Assembly (NCBI RefSeq): GCF_900156305.1
Contig: NZ_FTPL01000001.1
Location: forward strand, 1,054,001 to 1,118,000
DNA from: Edaphobacillus lindanitolerans
GTDB lineage: Bacteria; Bacillota; Bacilli; Bacillales_A; Planococcaceae
Direction: 5' to 3'
Length of the DNA stretch: 64,000 nucleotides
Under the pieces are notes generated by a model. The model saw only the letters and a list, made by a program, of their open reading frames with translations, made no database searches and had not been told where the DNA came from. Position 1 is the first letter of the stretch. Every line of letters begins with the position of its first letter. A program made the position numbers and the translations under genes. Of this stretch, positions 8,521 through 18,226 are shown one piece after another.

Positions 8521-8569
8521 CACAAACGCCTCCTCCCGCAGAATCGTTCTGCAGGAGGAGGCGTTTGTG
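8521..8569 (+). terminator. strong terminator after the amidase
   Basis: Long stem CACAAACGCCTCCTCC pairing with GGAGGAGGCGTTTGTG around a small loop, starting 2 bases after the amidase stop. Confidence 0.85.
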
Positions 8570-8613
8570 TTCTCTCTATTTAGTGAAACACAGCAAGGAT
8601 TCAGTTCGATGGC

Positions 8614-8952
8614 TCACCGGGTAAACAAAAAAGCTCGCTTAAACGGAAGTGTTTCCCCTTCTTCAATGGAACCGGAACGGACCGCCGTTTTACATCGTCT
8701 TCTTCCTGCCACGACTCCGGCATATGCCTGGGCACCCTCGCTCTGAAGGAATTCTTCTTTTTCTGCCTCCAGAACCACGATAAACTCCCGCTCGGTTGCC
8801 CAACCGGTCTCGACAATCTCAAGCCTCTCCGACCATCCCTCAGCGCTCCAAAACGGTTTCTGTGGAGTCACGCTCATCCCGTCCCCTTCTCGGCCTATTC
8901 TTACAGACACCTGGGCAACCTGCCCCCACTCACTCTTCATTGCCGGCAACAT
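8614..8952 (-). CDS. hypothetical protein, 112 residues
   Basis: ORF from ATG 8952 preceded by GGGAGGAAT at good spacing. The product has no signal peptide or membrane segment and a balanced composition, with MKSEWGQVAQVSVRIG near the start and EREFIVVLEAEKEEFLQ in the middle, which suggests a small alpha/beta protein. It is convergent with the amidase and shares the terminator at 8521-8569. I do not recognise a family. Confidence 0.45.
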   Translation of the reverse strand: MLPAMKSEWGQVAQVSVRIGREGDGMSVTPQKPFWSAEGWSERLEIVETGWATEREFIVVLEAEKEEFLQSEGAQAYAGVVAGRRRCKTAVRSGSIEEGETLPFKRAFLFTR

Positions 8953-9217
8953 TACAATTCCTCCCGCCAAATAAAGCATTACTATTAACCCAATACTTTT
9001 TACCCTTTTTTATGAATAACAATTAGCAAACATGGGATTTTAAGAAAACAACTTAGTAAATAAGAACTAAATATAGTTTAGCAGAATTCCTAATGACTGA
9101 CAATCTTGAATTTGAGTCTTTTGAGGTTAACATCCGCAACTACCTCTATAAAATGTCCAACATGTTAGTGAAACCAGGTGAGGAACGGGTGAAGCTTTCT
9201 TTATTGATAACGAGTAA

Positions 9218-9257
9218 CAGTGCCCTCAAACAGCCATTTGGCAGCCTGAGGGCACTG
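9218..9257 (+). terminator. stem-loop, terminator-like
   Basis: Perfect 11-bp arms CAGTGCCCTCA and TGAGGGCACTG around an 18-base loop. There is no T-run, so it may be a relic or an RNA structure. Confidence 0.35.
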
Positions 9258-9352
9258 ACGCCGAGCAGATAGTTCATACCCAGGTCCAACTAGATCTGGT
9301 ACCTCCAGAGAGAATCGGTTCTTGGATAGAAAGAAAGAAGAGCAAGAATAAA

Positions 9353-9389
9353 AATCCGGATGGAAACGAGTCAGCTTCCCATCCGGATT
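9353..9389 (+). terminator. stem-loop, terminator-like
   Basis: Perfect 11-bp arms AATCCGGATGG and CCATCCGGATT with a 15-base loop; followed by ATTATTAG on the plus strand and by ATTTTTATTC on the minus strand. The minus-strand T-rich tail fits termination of transcripts coming from the VanZ-like gene. Confidence 0.45.
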
Positions 9390-9553
9390 ATTAGACAAAC
9401 CAATGCGACCTAATCACTTAACCTTGTATAGGATAAGCAACCATACAGGGCAGCTCTACACTCTCATTGAGATCCACCAATAGAAGCAACCTCTCGTACA
9501 AAATTCAGCCGAATGATATCAATACAAATGTTCATCCACAGTTTTTCGTCTAT

Positions 9554-9949
9554 CTAGATACATGCATAGTTGATAGCCAAAAAGATCCCAAGCAAATCAA
9601 TGCCGACATCAAAAAGGCGGCCGTTCCGACGGAAGAACAGCTGAAGAACTTCTGTGAACAACGCAAAGAGTCCACTTAGAACAAACGCCTTACCAGGCCG
9701 TTTAATCCATGCTAAAAGCAATCCATACAGGATTCCAAAAGATAAAAAATGCCCGATCTTTTGAATCAAGTAAAAGGTACTGTTCAGTTTAATATCATCC
9801 ATGATGAGAAGGTCATGAACGTTTGGTGCAGATTCAAAATGAAAATTCACTGTACGTTCATATAAAAAGGCATGCGGATCGCTTGTGCATGTAGAGATGA
9901 CAATGAGAGCGGTCCACAGCAAAGTATATATAAATGGAATAGGTAACAC
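9554..9949 (-). CDS. VanZ-like family membrane protein
   Basis: A 131-residue protein with a GTG start at 9949. Hydrophobic segments occur at about 4-20, 66-83, 88-102 and 112-130. The second half has the VanZ-like signature: KIGHFLSFGILYGLLLAW, then LFALFTEVLQLFF and GRLFDVGIDLLGIFLAI. The conserved His, Glu and Asp of the family are present. VanZ-like proteins sit in the cytoplasmic membrane; VanZ itself gives low teicoplanin resistance, but the role of chromosomal homologues is not known. The ribosome binding site is weak, so the start is uncertain. Confidence 0.75.
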   Translation of the reverse strand: MLPIPFIYTLLWTALIVISTCTSDPHAFLYERTVNFHFESAPNVHDLLIMDDIKLNSTFYLIQKIGHFLSFGILYGLLLAWIKRPGKAFVLSGLFALFTEVLQLFFRRNGRLFDVGIDLLGIFLAINYACI

Positions 9950-10424
9950 GTTCTTTCTATCGTTATTTATAAGCTAATTGCATTCCGACCAACTTTCTTT
10001 TCCAGAGGGCAACAGACATGATTATCAATCATTATACCCAGCGCAAGAGCCATTCTAGACAGCGTGTTCCGAACTGGTTTGATAGCTCACGCCCAATGAT
10101 GGGTAATCTCTTACACCGATCAAAAATACATGTAAGCAATCCCTTTTTACCTTTTTGGGGAGAATTCGATATGCCCTTATATATTGGAACGGAGCCATCA
10201 CAATCTTCCACTCACTCTGCCGATGTGGAGTGTCCAGTTGGCGCTTAGATCTTCTATTCAAATTGTTATTGTTTGCGGAGTGTATCCGGTGATTAAGGCA
10301 GAGAGTGGCAGCAGAGTCAGGCTTTAAGGTTTAAGTACAGCGGGTTCATTGGGAAGCTTTGTGCATTTGCCATTAATCAGTCTAGAAAAAGACGGTCTCA
10401 TCAGCCCGTCTTTCTTTTTGCCCG
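9950..10424. other. intergenic stretch without a confident gene
   Basis: A minus-strand GGTATAAT-like -10 lies near 10031-10038, which could drive the VanZ-like gene. An open frame at 10055-10261 (minus) has no usable start signal or recognisable similarity. The rest looks like decayed coding sequence. Confidence 0.3.
10388..10413 (-). terminator. terminator after the APC permease
   Basis: Arms AAAGACGG and CCGTCTTT with a 10-base loop, T-rich on both sides (CTTTTT), placed 11 bases beyond the permease stop. Confidence 0.7.
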
Positions 10425-11918
10425 TCATCCCATAAATTCTTCAGTATTCACTTCCGAACAGTTTTGCCTCATTACTTTCCCAGCCTCTTTCCCAAGAATC
10501 AGGTAATTAAGTTCTCTCTCTGGAATAAGTAAATATTCCTGACGCTTAACCAAGTAAAAAATCCCTCCCAATGCTGTCCAGATCAGCAAGGCGATCAGAG
10601 ACTCTTTTCCCAGGACTGCCGGTGAGCCCGGTACCAGTAATAATGCTACAAAGATTGCACTGGCTATTGCTCCAAGGAGCGCCATGGACTTTTTAATCGG
10701 TGAAACAACAAACACTGATGATGTACGCTCGCTGTCTGCTGACCAGCCATATAGCTTATAGGCTGTGAAACACGTGTAAAAATAGGCAATGGATACTCCA
10801 ATAGAGGACATGTCCACGACCCACATGAGTACTTCCCGGCCGAACCATGGGGCAACCATTGATAGTCCGACCGTGAATGCGATCCCCACGTACGGTGTCT
10901 GGGTGCGCGGGTGAAGTCTCGAGAAAGCCCGTGGCAACATCTTTGCACGGGACATCGCGAAGAGCAAACGGCTCGAAGAAATGATAAAACCATTTAACCC
11001 CGTGAAGATCCCCATACTGAGAGCAGTCACCAGGATAGCAAGCCCGCCGTTCCCCAACACACGCTGAATGGCGTCGCCTGTTCCCCATACGCCGTTCTGA
11101 CCTATCAGGTCTTGCCAGGGGGCAGTCATCGCTGTCGCCAGAATCATAAAACAGTACAACAGGGCGGCAGCCATCAATGCGAAGATGATCAGCCCAAATG
11201 CTTTTTGGGAAGAAAAGTTAAATTCCTCTGCTGCTTGTGGAACATTATCAAATCCTACATATGCCCAAGGAGCGATTGCGACAATTGAAATGATGGATGC
11301 GAATGTCGTCATTTCTGGATTGAAAAATGGCTGTACGTTGGCCAATCCTGTTCCCGGTGCAGCTCCCACCATTCCAGTCAGCAAGAACACGCTCAGCAAC
11401 ATGACCACACAAAAGACGAATTGCATACTTCCCGTCAAACCGCTTCCTTTAATATTCAGGTATGCAAAAATCAGAAGTCCGATTGTGGCCACCAAGATTT
11501 CAGTCATATAGACATCCCAACCAGCGACCGTGTACAACATAAAATTCTCGATAACTGTCGGAAAAACAAACTTGAACATCAGTGCCAACGCTGACGCATT
11601 GAGTGCGACGATACAGATGTAACCCAATGTGAGAAACCAGCCACTGATAAATGCATGGGTCCGGCCCAGACTTATGTAAGCATACGCAAACTCCCCGCCC
11701 GACACCGGGTATTCTCGTATCAGAAATCCATAGCTGACCGCAATAAGCATCATCAAGAGTGCGCCGATGATGAAACCGATCATTACGCCAAGCGGCCCAG
11801 ATTGGGCAATCCAATTGGTTGGCTGAACAAATGCTCCCCAGCCGATTGATGATCCAAGGGCAATCGCCCAAACCCAGTGAGGCTTCAGCGTCTTTTTTAA
11901 CTCAGTTCTTTGCTCCAT
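10425..11918 (-). CDS. APC-superfamily amino acid permease
   Basis: A 497-residue integral membrane protein with about 12 transmembrane helices and an ATG behind GGGAGGAG. The N-terminal helix has the APC unwound substrate loop: ALGSSIGWGAFVQP (G-S-x-I-G-x-G pattern). It is followed by GFLIREYPVSGGEFAYAYISLG, the proline/Gly-rich TM3 signature; the later IAPWAYVGFDNVPQAAEEF corresponds to the conserved TM6 region. Members import amino acids or amines by proton or sodium symport, or by exchange. No catabolic gene is adjacent, so the substrate cannot be inferred. The gene is monocistronic, with its own terminator, downstream of the exopolysaccharide operon. Confidence 0.88.
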   Translation of the reverse strand: MEQRTELKKTLKPHWVWAIALGSSIGWGAFVQPTNWIAQSGPLGVMIGFIIGALLMMLIAVSYGFLIREYPVSGGEFAYAYISLGRTHAFISGWFLTLGYICIVALNASALALMFKFVFPTVIENFMLYTVAGWDVYMTEILVATIGLLIFAYLNIKGSGLTGSMQFVFCVVMLLSVFLLTGMVGAAPGTGLANVQPFFNPEMTTFASIISIVAIAPWAYVGFDNVPQAAEEFNFSSQKAFGLIIFALMAAALLYCFMILATAMTAPWQDLIGQNGVWGTGDAIQRVLGNGGLAILVTALSMGIFTGLNGFIISSSRLLFAMSRAKMLPRAFSRLHPRTQTPYVGIAFTVGLSMVAPWFGREVLMWVVDMSSIGVSIAYFYTCFTAYKLYGWSADSERTSSVFVVSPIKKSMALLGAIASAIFVALLLVPGSPAVLGKESLIALLIWTALGGIFYLVKRQEYLLIPERELNYLILGKEAGKVMRQNCSEVNTEEFMG

Positions 11919-11972
11919 TGCTCTCCTCCCAACTGGCTAGTTTATTCCAAGTTTTAACCCCTTATATAAACA

Positions 11973-11999
11973 TAGACCTCACCAACTTGGAGAGGTCTA
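11973..11999 (-). terminator. terminator of the exopolysaccharide operon
   Basis: Arms TAGACCTC and GAGGTCTA with an 11-base loop, then TGTTTATAT on the minus strand. It is located just after the last gene of the cluster (stop at 12007). Confidence 0.55.
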
Positions 12000-12006
12000 G
12001 TCTATG

Positions 12007-13338
12007 TCAATCATTTAAATTATTCACGACAAAACGGCGTTTACCACCAGTTGTCTTTGGTATTGCCTCAACATATTCATAATCAAATATAGTTGACTCC
12101 CCAAACCGGATTCTCAAAGATCTTGACAATCTTGATTCTATTTGCTGAATTTTATCTTTCTCACTAACAACTAAGTAAACTTTGATTCTGTCCAGTTCAT
12201 TTTGGATAAATTGAGACTCTATAATCCTCCTATCTGCTTCTCTAACAGCTGTTGACAGGTTCACATTAGTTACGACTCCACGCTCTTTTGAAACAAGAAA
12301 GTCATTGGAGCGCCCTATAATTTTCTTTATTTTCGTTACCTTTACTTTACTAGGATCATCGTATAGTTCAACTGCATCTCCGATTCTATATCTAATTAGA
12401 GGCGTAGTAGTAGTATAAAATGCAGTAACTATTAGTTCATAAACGTTATCATATAAGGGACGGTATTCAAAAACTCCAGTTTCAATGTTTGGAATAAGAA
12501 CACCACCTTGATCTTCAGTAATAAATGGAGCTCCTTCAGATGAAGCATACTGGTTTCGAACCGGGCAGCCAAAGGCCTGTTCCATATCAGTTCTCATTTC
12601 TTCTGTTAATGTCTCCGCCGTAGGAAAAATAGCCAAAGGTGAAAAACTCAACTTAATATTTTTGTCTAAAATAAACTTTGCAATTCGATGAATAGTAGCA
12701 GTATATCCATCGATAGACTGTGGTTGGAATTTGTTTAACTGTTTTATATAGTAATAAAGATTTTCTCCATCAGCATGGTATGCTGAAAATAGCATCTGAT
12801 TTAATGACTTGTTAAACCGCCAAAAAACTTTTGACTTTTGTGAATTAGGAACTATTTCCCGTCCACCGATGCTTGCTCTTTTCATACCCTTCTTTACACC
12901 GTGTTGTTCCTTAAAATAATCAAGAAAAGCTATTTTTCTGGACATGTCAAATGCAGAAGTATAGAAAGTTAAACTTTTCCCTGTACTTCCTCCAGTCTTG
13001 CCAACAATTACATTCTGATCAGTCGTTCGTAACCGCTCAATTTCTGTTCGCAAGGTCTCTTTCTCAAGTATTGGAATACTACTCAATTCTTGAAGCGAGA
13101 ATGTTGACGGATTGATCTCTTGCAGCACTTCACTGTAATACTCGCTATTGTTTTTAGCATAAGCAATGAATTCTCTAAGTCTGTTAAGCTGAAATTCCTC
13201 TTTTCGCTCACTATTCTTTCTTAGGAGTTCCAATTCATTATAGTAATTTACATTATATCTTTGTTTATTGAGTTGCAAACCTTTAAGAGAGACAGCAATA
13301 TTTTGTAGAGCAATAGGTGCATAATCATATATTTTCAT
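12007..13338 (-). CDS. CapK/PaaK-like adenylate-forming enzyme of the polysaccharide cluster
   Basis: A 443-residue protein starting at ATG 13338, eight bases after AAGGTG. It belongs to the phenylacetate-CoA ligase (PaaK) branch that includes CapK of capsule loci. The ATP/AMP-binding loop GKTGGSTGKSLTFYTS is near residue 118, and NQYASSEGAPFI and LIRYRIGDAVELYDD are the other two adenylation motifs. CapK-type proteins are common at the ends of EPS and capsule operons; they may activate an acid for attachment to the glycan, but no substrate is proven. It is the last gene of the cluster and more AT-rich than the aminotransferase next to it. Confidence 0.8.
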   Translation of the reverse strand: MKIYDYAPIALQNIAVSLKGLQLNKQRYNVNYYNELELLRKNSERKEEFQLNRLREFIAYAKNNSEYYSEVLQEINPSTFSLQELSSIPILEKETLRTEIERLRTTDQNVIVGKTGGSTGKSLTFYTSAFDMSRKIAFLDYFKEQHGVKKGMKRASIGGREIVPNSQKSKVFWRFNKSLNQMLFSAYHADGENLYYYIKQLNKFQPQSIDGYTATIHRIAKFILDKNIKLSFSPLAIFPTAETLTEEMRTDMEQAFGCPVRNQYASSEGAPFITEDQGGVLIPNIETGVFEYRPLYDNVYELIVTAFYTTTTPLIRYRIGDAVELYDDPSKVKVTKIKKIIGRSNDFLVSKERGVVTNVNLSTAVREADRRIIESQFIQNELDRIKVYLVVSEKDKIQQIESRLSRSLRIRFGESTIFDYEYVEAIPKTTGGKRRFVVNNLND

Positions 13339-13367
13339 TACTAGAGTCACCTTCTACAATAGGACTT

Positions 13368-14516
13368 TTATGTTGCTCCCATTAGTTTTTTTCTTATAAC
13401 AGAAATAACAAGGGCTTGCTCATCTTCTTTCATCGCACTACCCGACGGCAAACAAACACCTGTGATAAATAACCGCTCACTGACTGTGTCATTTTCGCTA
13501 TGAACAAAGAATTTGTTGCCCTCAAACACCGGTTGCATATGCAGCGGCTTCCACACAGGACGCGCTTCGATGTTTTCAGCTTCCAGTGCGTCAATCAATT
13601 CATAGGGAGACACACTATTCTTTTCAGGATCCAAGGTAATCACAGAAAGCCAGCGATTCGAAAAAGTACCTTCCAGCTCAGGCATAAATTCAAGACCTTC
13701 GATATCCCCAAGCCCCTCTACGTATCGATTAAAAATTTCTCGTTTCTCTTTTACCCGGTCATCCAACACTTCCAGCTGTGCACGGCCCACTCCGGCCAGG
13801 ATATTACTCAAGCGGTAGTTGTAGCCCGTCACACTATGCTGGTAGTGCTTCGCCTGGTCTCTTGCCTGAGTAGCGAGAAAGCGCGCTCGTTCCAATGCCT
13901 CCAGATCATCTGAAACAAGCATTCCCCCACCGGATGTGGTAATGATCTTGTTCCCATTAAATGAGTACACCCCATACTTGCCGAATGTCCCACTTTTCTT
14001 CCCCTTATACTCAGAACCAAGTGATTCTGCCGCATCCTCAACCACCGTCACATCGTACTGCTCACAGATTTCAAGGAGTTCATCCATCTTGGCGCTCTGC
14101 CCATATAGGTTTACAATAATGACCGCCTTCGGAAGCCGCCCTTCCTGCTCAGCATCCTTAAATGCACGCTTCAATGCATTTGGAGACATATTCCATGTGT
14201 CCGGCTCCGAGTCTATAAACACCGGTTCGGCTCCCAGGTAAACAATCGGATTTGCGCTAGCAATGAATGTCAGGCTTGAACAAAAGACTCGATCATCTTT
14301 CCCGACCCCTATCAGCTCCAAGGCAAGATGGATGGCTGCCGTCCCTGATGATAGAGCAGCAGCACCTTTCATTCCGACATAAGATGCAAGTTCCTCTTCA
14401 AATGCGTTCACATTCGGACCAAGCGGCGCAATCCAATTTGTCTCAAATGCTTCATTTATGTACCTCTGCTCATTCCCGCTCATATGAGGAGCGGAAAGTA
14501 GGATTCGATCTGCCAT
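13368..14516 (-). CDS. EpsN/PglE-like DegT-family aminotransferase
   Basis: A 382-residue PLP-dependent sugar aminotransferase of the DegT/DnrJ/EryC1 family. The PLP lysine lies in YSFNGNKIITTSGGGML, and VVEDAAESLGSEYKGK holds the Asp that contacts the pyridine nitrogen; AALSSGTAAIHLAL is the phosphate-binding loop. By homology with EpsN and PglE it transfers an amino group to the C4 keto sugar made by the dehydratase at 23178-25007, giving UDP-4-amino-4,6-dideoxy-GlcNAc. It starts one base after the acetyltransferase stop, and the same operon encodes the PglD- and PglC-like steps. Assignment to bacillosamine synthesis rests on this gene set. Confidence 0.9.
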   Translation of the reverse strand: MADRILLSAPHMSGNEQRYINEAFETNWIAPLGPNVNAFEEELASYVGMKGAAALSSGTAAIHLALELIGVGKDDRVFCSSLTFIASANPIVYLGAEPVFIDSEPDTWNMSPNALKRAFKDAEQEGRLPKAVIIVNLYGQSAKMDELLEICEQYDVTVVEDAAESLGSEYKGKKSGTFGKYGVYSFNGNKIITTSGGGMLVSDDLEALERARFLATQARDQAKHYQHSVTGYNYRLSNILAGVGRAQLEVLDDRVKEKREIFNRYVEGLGDIEGLEFMPELEGTFSNRWLSVITLDPEKNSVSPYELIDALEAENIEARPVWKPLHMQPVFEGNKFFVHSENDTVSERLFITGVCLPSGSAMKEDEQALVISVIRKKLMGAT

Positions 14517-14517
14517 G

Positions 14518-15150
14518 TTAGGTTCCTTCTTTCCTGATCACTCTTGCGGGTACCCCGACCGCCGTTACACGCTCAGGAATATCCGTTATTACTGTTGCAC
14601 CTGCTCCTACTGCAGTCCAATTCCCGATCGCTTTTTGTGGTATAACCGAAGCACCAGCACCGACTTGCGCTCCTTCACCTATCACCACTCCGCCAGTCAA
14701 GCACGCCCTCGGGGAAATGTGAGCATAGTCCCCAACCTTGCAGTCATGTTCCACCACGCACCCCGTATTCAAGATGACATGATCCCCGATAACTGCATCC
14801 GCATTCACCACAGCCCCCGGCATGATGACCGTTCCCCTTCCTACGGAAGCGCTTGGACTGATGGTTGCAGAAGGATGAACCAATGTAATATACGATGTTA
14901 GAGGTATCCCGAACTCCTCGACCAATTTCTGACGAACTTTGTTTGACCCGATGCCGAACACTACTTTGGTATCAGGATCAATTATCCTTTTCAGATATGA
15001 AAGCGGCCCACGAATGATTCCATGCCTTTCAAACACTTCATCATATCGATCATCCAGTTTAGCTAAAAGAGACACTTCCGGATTCGCGTTTACGAGATCT
15101 TCTACCACCTTTGAATGGCCACTGTCCCCAATGACGACAACCCTGATCAT
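14518..15150 (-). CDS. EpsM/PglD-like sugar O/N-acetyltransferase
   Basis: A 210-residue protein. The N-terminal Rossmann-like domain ([16 protein letters not shown], residues 4-19) binds the UDP sugar. A left-handed beta-helix with hexapeptide repeats follows (about 100-195: [33 protein letters not shown]). The catalytic His is probably in [17 protein letters not shown]. It should acetylate the C4 amino group produced by the neighbouring aminotransferase, forming UDP-diacetylbacillosamine. It overlaps the upstream sugar transferase by four bases (ATGA), so the two are translationally coupled. Confidence 0.9.
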   Translation of the reverse strand: MIRVVVIGDSGHSKVVEDLVNANPEVSLLAKLDDRYDEVFERHGIIRGPLSYLKRIIDPDTKVVFGIGSNKVRQKLVEEFGIPLTSYITLVHPSATISPSASVGRGTVIMPGAVVNADAVIGDHVILNTGCVVEHDCKVGDYAHISPRACLTGGVVIGEGAQVGAGASVIPQKAIGNWTAVGAGATVITDIPERVTAVGVPARVIRKEGT

Positions 15151-15770
15151 CGCACACGCTCCTTCTCCTTCTCCAAAGTTGCAGGAGTTCCAGTGAATTT
15201 CGTCATCGTCGCCTGGCCAGCCTGATTGATGCCTTCTGTTTTAAACACCTTCAGCACGGTCATGAACAAAATACGCATATCCAACCAAAAGGACTGGTTC
15301 TCTACATACCATACGTCATACTCAAACTTCTCTTCCCAAGAGATCGCATTTCTCCCTTTAACCTGAGCCCACCCGGTTATACCTGGCCGGACTTCATGAC
15401 GTCTTGCCTGCCGGTCACTATACAGCGGGAGATACTCCATCAATAATGGACGGGGACCGACAAAGCTCATATCTCCCTTAAGAACATTCCAAAGTTGCGG
15501 GAGCTCATCTAGGCTCAGCTTACGGATTAGCTTTCCAAAAGAAGTTAATCGGAAGGCGTCCGGCAACAACTCCCCTCTCTCATCCCTCTTGTCCGTCATC
15601 GTACGAAACTTATAGACATTAAATGGCTTATTCAAAAGCCCAGGTCGTTGTTGCTTAAAGATAACTGGTGAACCAATTTTCATAAGAATAAGGAAAGCTG
15701 TAATACCAATGATCGGTGACAGTAAGATGAGGGCGACCAAACTAATTACCGTATCAAACACGCGTTTCAA
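15147..15770 (-). CDS. EpsL/PglC-like phosphoglycosyl transferase
   Basis: Monotopic phosphoglycosyl transferase that moves a sugar phosphate onto undecaprenyl phosphate, the committing step of lipid-linked glycan assembly. One membrane segment (about 8-30) precedes the catalytic core: [20 protein letters not shown], the Asp-Glu dyad in [16 protein letters not shown], and SFVGPRPLL. About 207 residues fits the short PglC/EpsL type rather than the long WbaP type. The TTG at 15770 is preferred because AAAGGTGG sits nine bases upstream; GTG at 15779 is the alternative. Located between a glycosyltransferase and the PglD-like gene. Confidence 0.9.
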   Translation of the reverse strand: MKRVFDTVISLVALILLSPIIGITAFLILMKIGSPVIFKQQRPGLLNKPFNVYKFRTMTDKRDERGELLPDAFRLTSFGKLIRKLSLDELPQLWNVLKGDMSFVGPRPLLMEYLPLYSDRQARRHEVRPGITGWAQVKGRNAISWEEKFEYDVWYVENQSFWLDMRILFMTVLKVFKTEGINQAGQATMTKFTGTPATLEKEKERVR

Positions 15771-15785
15771 ATCGCACACCCACCT

Positions 15786-16946
15786 TTAAAGTGTCTTAAA
15801 CAAGTTAATTTGCTTCTGCAGTACTTTTTCTTCATCAAAAAACTGTTCAACAATTTCACGGCTTCTCTTGCCAAATGATTCTCTGGCTTCGCTGTCTTCC
15901 ACTATTCTTTCAATCATTATTTCTAACTCTTTATCATTCCCTTTTTCAAAAAGGAAACCGTTTTCCTTCTGAAATACCTCTTCTCGGCAGCCCCGGATGT
16001 TTGAAGCGATAATTGGCTTTCTCATGCCCATTGCTTCAATAATTGATCGCGGTAACCCTTCACGATGTGAAGGAAGTACAAAACAATCTGAGATCGACAG
16101 AAGTTCAGGCGTATCTGTTCGGAACCCTAAGTGCTTAATGCTTGGGTAATCCAAGTCCTTCAGTAGTTGTTGATAACTACAAAGATCACGTTCACTCTCA
16201 GGCAACCCGCCTATCAATAACAGCTTTACATTGGAGTGTCGTTTGGAAACCCTCTTGAAGGCAGAGATCAGTTCAAATACCCCTTTTTCACGAACCATCC
16301 TACCGATGAAGGAAAAAATAATATCCTTTTCATTTAACCCTAAATCTCTCCTTAATGACTGCCTATCTTCCTCTGTAAACAGTTCAGGGCTAAACTTCTT
16401 CCAAATATCCACGCCATTGCTTAAGTGGATTGTTTTCTCCCTAGATTTAAAATTACTTTCCAGTGCTAAGTCATAATCCTCTCGGCTCTGAAGCAACAAC
16501 CAATCTGTCATCCAGCGTGCAGCGTACTTTTCAATATTGAAAAATAAGCTATACTGCTTTTTCGTCATTTCCTCATGAAAGTAAAATCCATGCGCCGTAT
16601 AGACAATATTTTTAATACCAGCAAGTTTGGCAGCCATCCTACCAAGCAATGCGGCAACCGGAGTATGGACATGGACAATGTCATACTTCTCCCGCTTCAT
16701 CAATTTATAAAGAGCCATTACTGACTTCATATTGCTAATCGGATTTATCTCCCGCGCGATGGGTACATCAATCATGACCATCCCCTCGGACCGAAGGGCA
16801 GCAAAACGGCCTTGATCAGAGCATGCAGTATGTACTACGAACCCTTCTTCCATAGAACGTTTGATCAATGGCTTCAATAGGGCATCGGCACTTAAGTCAA
16901 TTGCACATATCTGAAGAATCTTTTTTTGCTCGTTCATAGTCTCCAT
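15786..16946 (-). CDS. EpsD-like family 4 glycosyltransferase
   Basis: A 386-residue cytosolic or membrane-associated GT-B enzyme. The N-terminal half has DIVHVHTPVAALLGRM and YTAHGFYFHE. The C-terminal GT4 donor site has FSFIGRMVREKGVFELI and the E-x7-E motif in LPSHREGLPRSIIEAMGMRKP. It adds a sugar from a nucleotide donor to the growing lipid-linked oligosaccharide; the sugar cannot be read from sequence. The start overlaps the upstream dehydrogenase by 13 bases. EpsD of Bacillus subtilis is the closest named pattern, from memory only. Confidence 0.85.
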   Translation of the reverse strand: METMNEQKKILQICAIDLSADALLKPLIKRSMEEGFVVHTACSDQGRFAALRSEGMVMIDVPIAREINPISNMKSVMALYKLMKREKYDIVHVHTPVAALLGRMAAKLAGIKNIVYTAHGFYFHEEMTKKQYSLFFNIEKYAARWMTDWLLLQSREDYDLALESNFKSREKTIHLSNGVDIWKKFSPELFTEEDRQSLRRDLGLNEKDIIFSFIGRMVREKGVFELISAFKRVSKRHSNVKLLLIGGLPESERDLCSYQQLLKDLDYPSIKHLGFRTDTPELLSISDCFVLPSHREGLPRSIIEAMGMRKPIIASNIRGCREEVFQKENGFLFEKGNDKELEIMIERIVEDSEARESFGKRSREIVEQFFDEEKVLQKQINLFKTL

Positions 16947-18214
16947 AGATCAACTGCTTCTGGTTTCTTGTCTAATGGAAGAACACTCTTGATATCCGCT
17001 ATAACACTCGTATCTTCTTTCAGTAGCTGGCAGATACCCTCCCAATCTAAATCTCTGTACTCATCATGTGGCACCGCTATAACGACGGCCTCTGATTTCT
17101 CAAGTTCATTGAACGGAATGAGGTTCACTCCATATTCACGATACGCTTCGTCTGCGTCTGCCTGAGGATCAGCCACTTGAATGCAGACACCAAACTCTTT
17201 GAGCTCCCGGATGATATCTATCACTTTCGAATTGCGGAGATCGGGTACATTCTCTTTGAATGTTAGACCGAGCACAGTCACAGTTGCTCCTTGGATGACT
17301 ACACCGTGATGAATAAGTTTCTTGACGACCGTGCGTGCTATATAACGGCCGACTCCGTCGTTGATCCGACGACCTGCAAGTATGACTTCCGGGTAATGGC
17401 CCACCGATTCCGCTTTATGTGTAAGATAGTAAGGATCCACGCCAATACAGTGACCACCAACGAGTCCAGGGGAGAACTTAAGGAAATTCCACTTAGTGCC
17501 CGCTGCCTCTAATACCTCTGTTGTATCAATGCCAATCCGGTCAAAGATCAACGCCAATTCATTCATAAGCGCGATATTTACATCTCGTTGTGTATTCTCA
17601 ATTACCTTGGCTGCTTCTGCCACTTTGATTGAACTCGCTTTATGTACACCTGCTTCAACAACGCTACTATAAACCTCTGCAATTGTATCCAATACTTCGG
17701 GCGTTTGGCCGGAAACGACCTTTAAAATTTTTGTAAACGTATGCTCCTTATCTCCTGGATTAATCCGTTCAGGAGAATAACCCACGAAGAAATCTTCTCC
17801 AGCCTTCAAGCCTGATGCTTTTTCTAAAACGGGAACACATTCATCTTCGGTTACTCCCGGGTATACGGTAGATTCGAAGACAACGATTGTTCCCTTCGAT
17901 AGGTTTCGACCCACCATTGCAGAAGCATTCAAAAGGGGAGTTAAATCAGGCTGATTATGCTGATTAATCGGTGTTGGAACAGCAACGATAATGAAATCAG
18001 CCGCCTTAAGTTTTTCTCCTTCATTCGTAAAATCAATCTCTGCCTTCTTAAGATCTTTCGGTTCCACTTCATTTGTATAATCAATTCCCGCCTTAAGAGT
18101 TTCAATACGGCGAGAGCTAATATCAAATCCTGTAATAGGATGCTTCTTGCCGAAAGCAACAGCTACCGGCAACCCGACATATCCGAGACCTACAACTGCA
18201 ATTTTAAGCTCCAT
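16934..18214 (-). CDS. UDP-N-acetylhexosamine 6-dehydrogenase (TviB/WbpA type)
   Basis: A 426-residue nucleotide-sugar dehydrogenase that oxidises C6 to a uronic acid with NAD. Rossmann motif IAVVGLGYVGLPVAVAFGKK is at the N-terminus, FESTVYPGVTEDECVPVL and YSPERINPGDKEH follow, and the catalytic Cys is in SPGLVGGHCIGVDPYYL. The C-terminal UDP-binding domain contains VLGLTFKENVPDLRNSKV. The GGHCIGVDPYYL form points to N-acetylhexosamine dehydrogenases of the TviB/WbpA/WecC group rather than to UDP-glucose dehydrogenase, although exact specificity is not certain. It gives an acidic sugar for the polysaccharide. Confidence 0.88.
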   Translation of the reverse strand: MELKIAVVGLGYVGLPVAVAFGKKHPITGFDISSRRIETLKAGIDYTNEVEPKDLKKAEIDFTNEGEKLKAADFIIVAVPTPINQHNQPDLTPLLNASAMVGRNLSKGTIVVFESTVYPGVTEDECVPVLEKASGLKAGEDFFVGYSPERINPGDKEHTFTKILKVVSGQTPEVLDTIAEVYSSVVEAGVHKASSIKVAEAAKVIENTQRDVNIALMNELALIFDRIGIDTTEVLEAAGTKWNFLKFSPGLVGGHCIGVDPYYLTHKAESVGHYPEVILAGRRINDGVGRYIARTVVKKLIHHGVVIQGATVTVLGLTFKENVPDLRNSKVIDIIRELKEFGVCIQVADPQADADEAYREYGVNLIPFNELEKSEAVVIAVPHDEYRDLDWEGICQLLKEDTSVIADIKSVLPLDKKPEAVDLWRL

Positions 18215-18226
18215 CTCAAAAACCCC

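Larger units (their letters stand above)
8953..9553. other. intergenic stretch with hairpins, no confident gene
   Basis: A 60-codon plus-strand ORF at 9093-9272 (MTDNLEFESFEVN...) lacks a ribosome binding site and runs through the first hairpin; a frame change would end it just before that hairpin at TAA, so it may be the tail of a lost gene. Otherwise only the two stem-loops at 9218-9257 and 9353-9389 stand out. Confidence 0.35.

Noticed and set aside
9093-9272. Plus-strand ORF of 59 residues
   Set aside because: No ribosome binding site, runs through a stem-loop; may be a relic but cannot be supported.
10055-10261. Minus-strand ORF of 68 residues
   Set aside because: No usable start signal and no family pattern; the surrounding sequence looks decayed.
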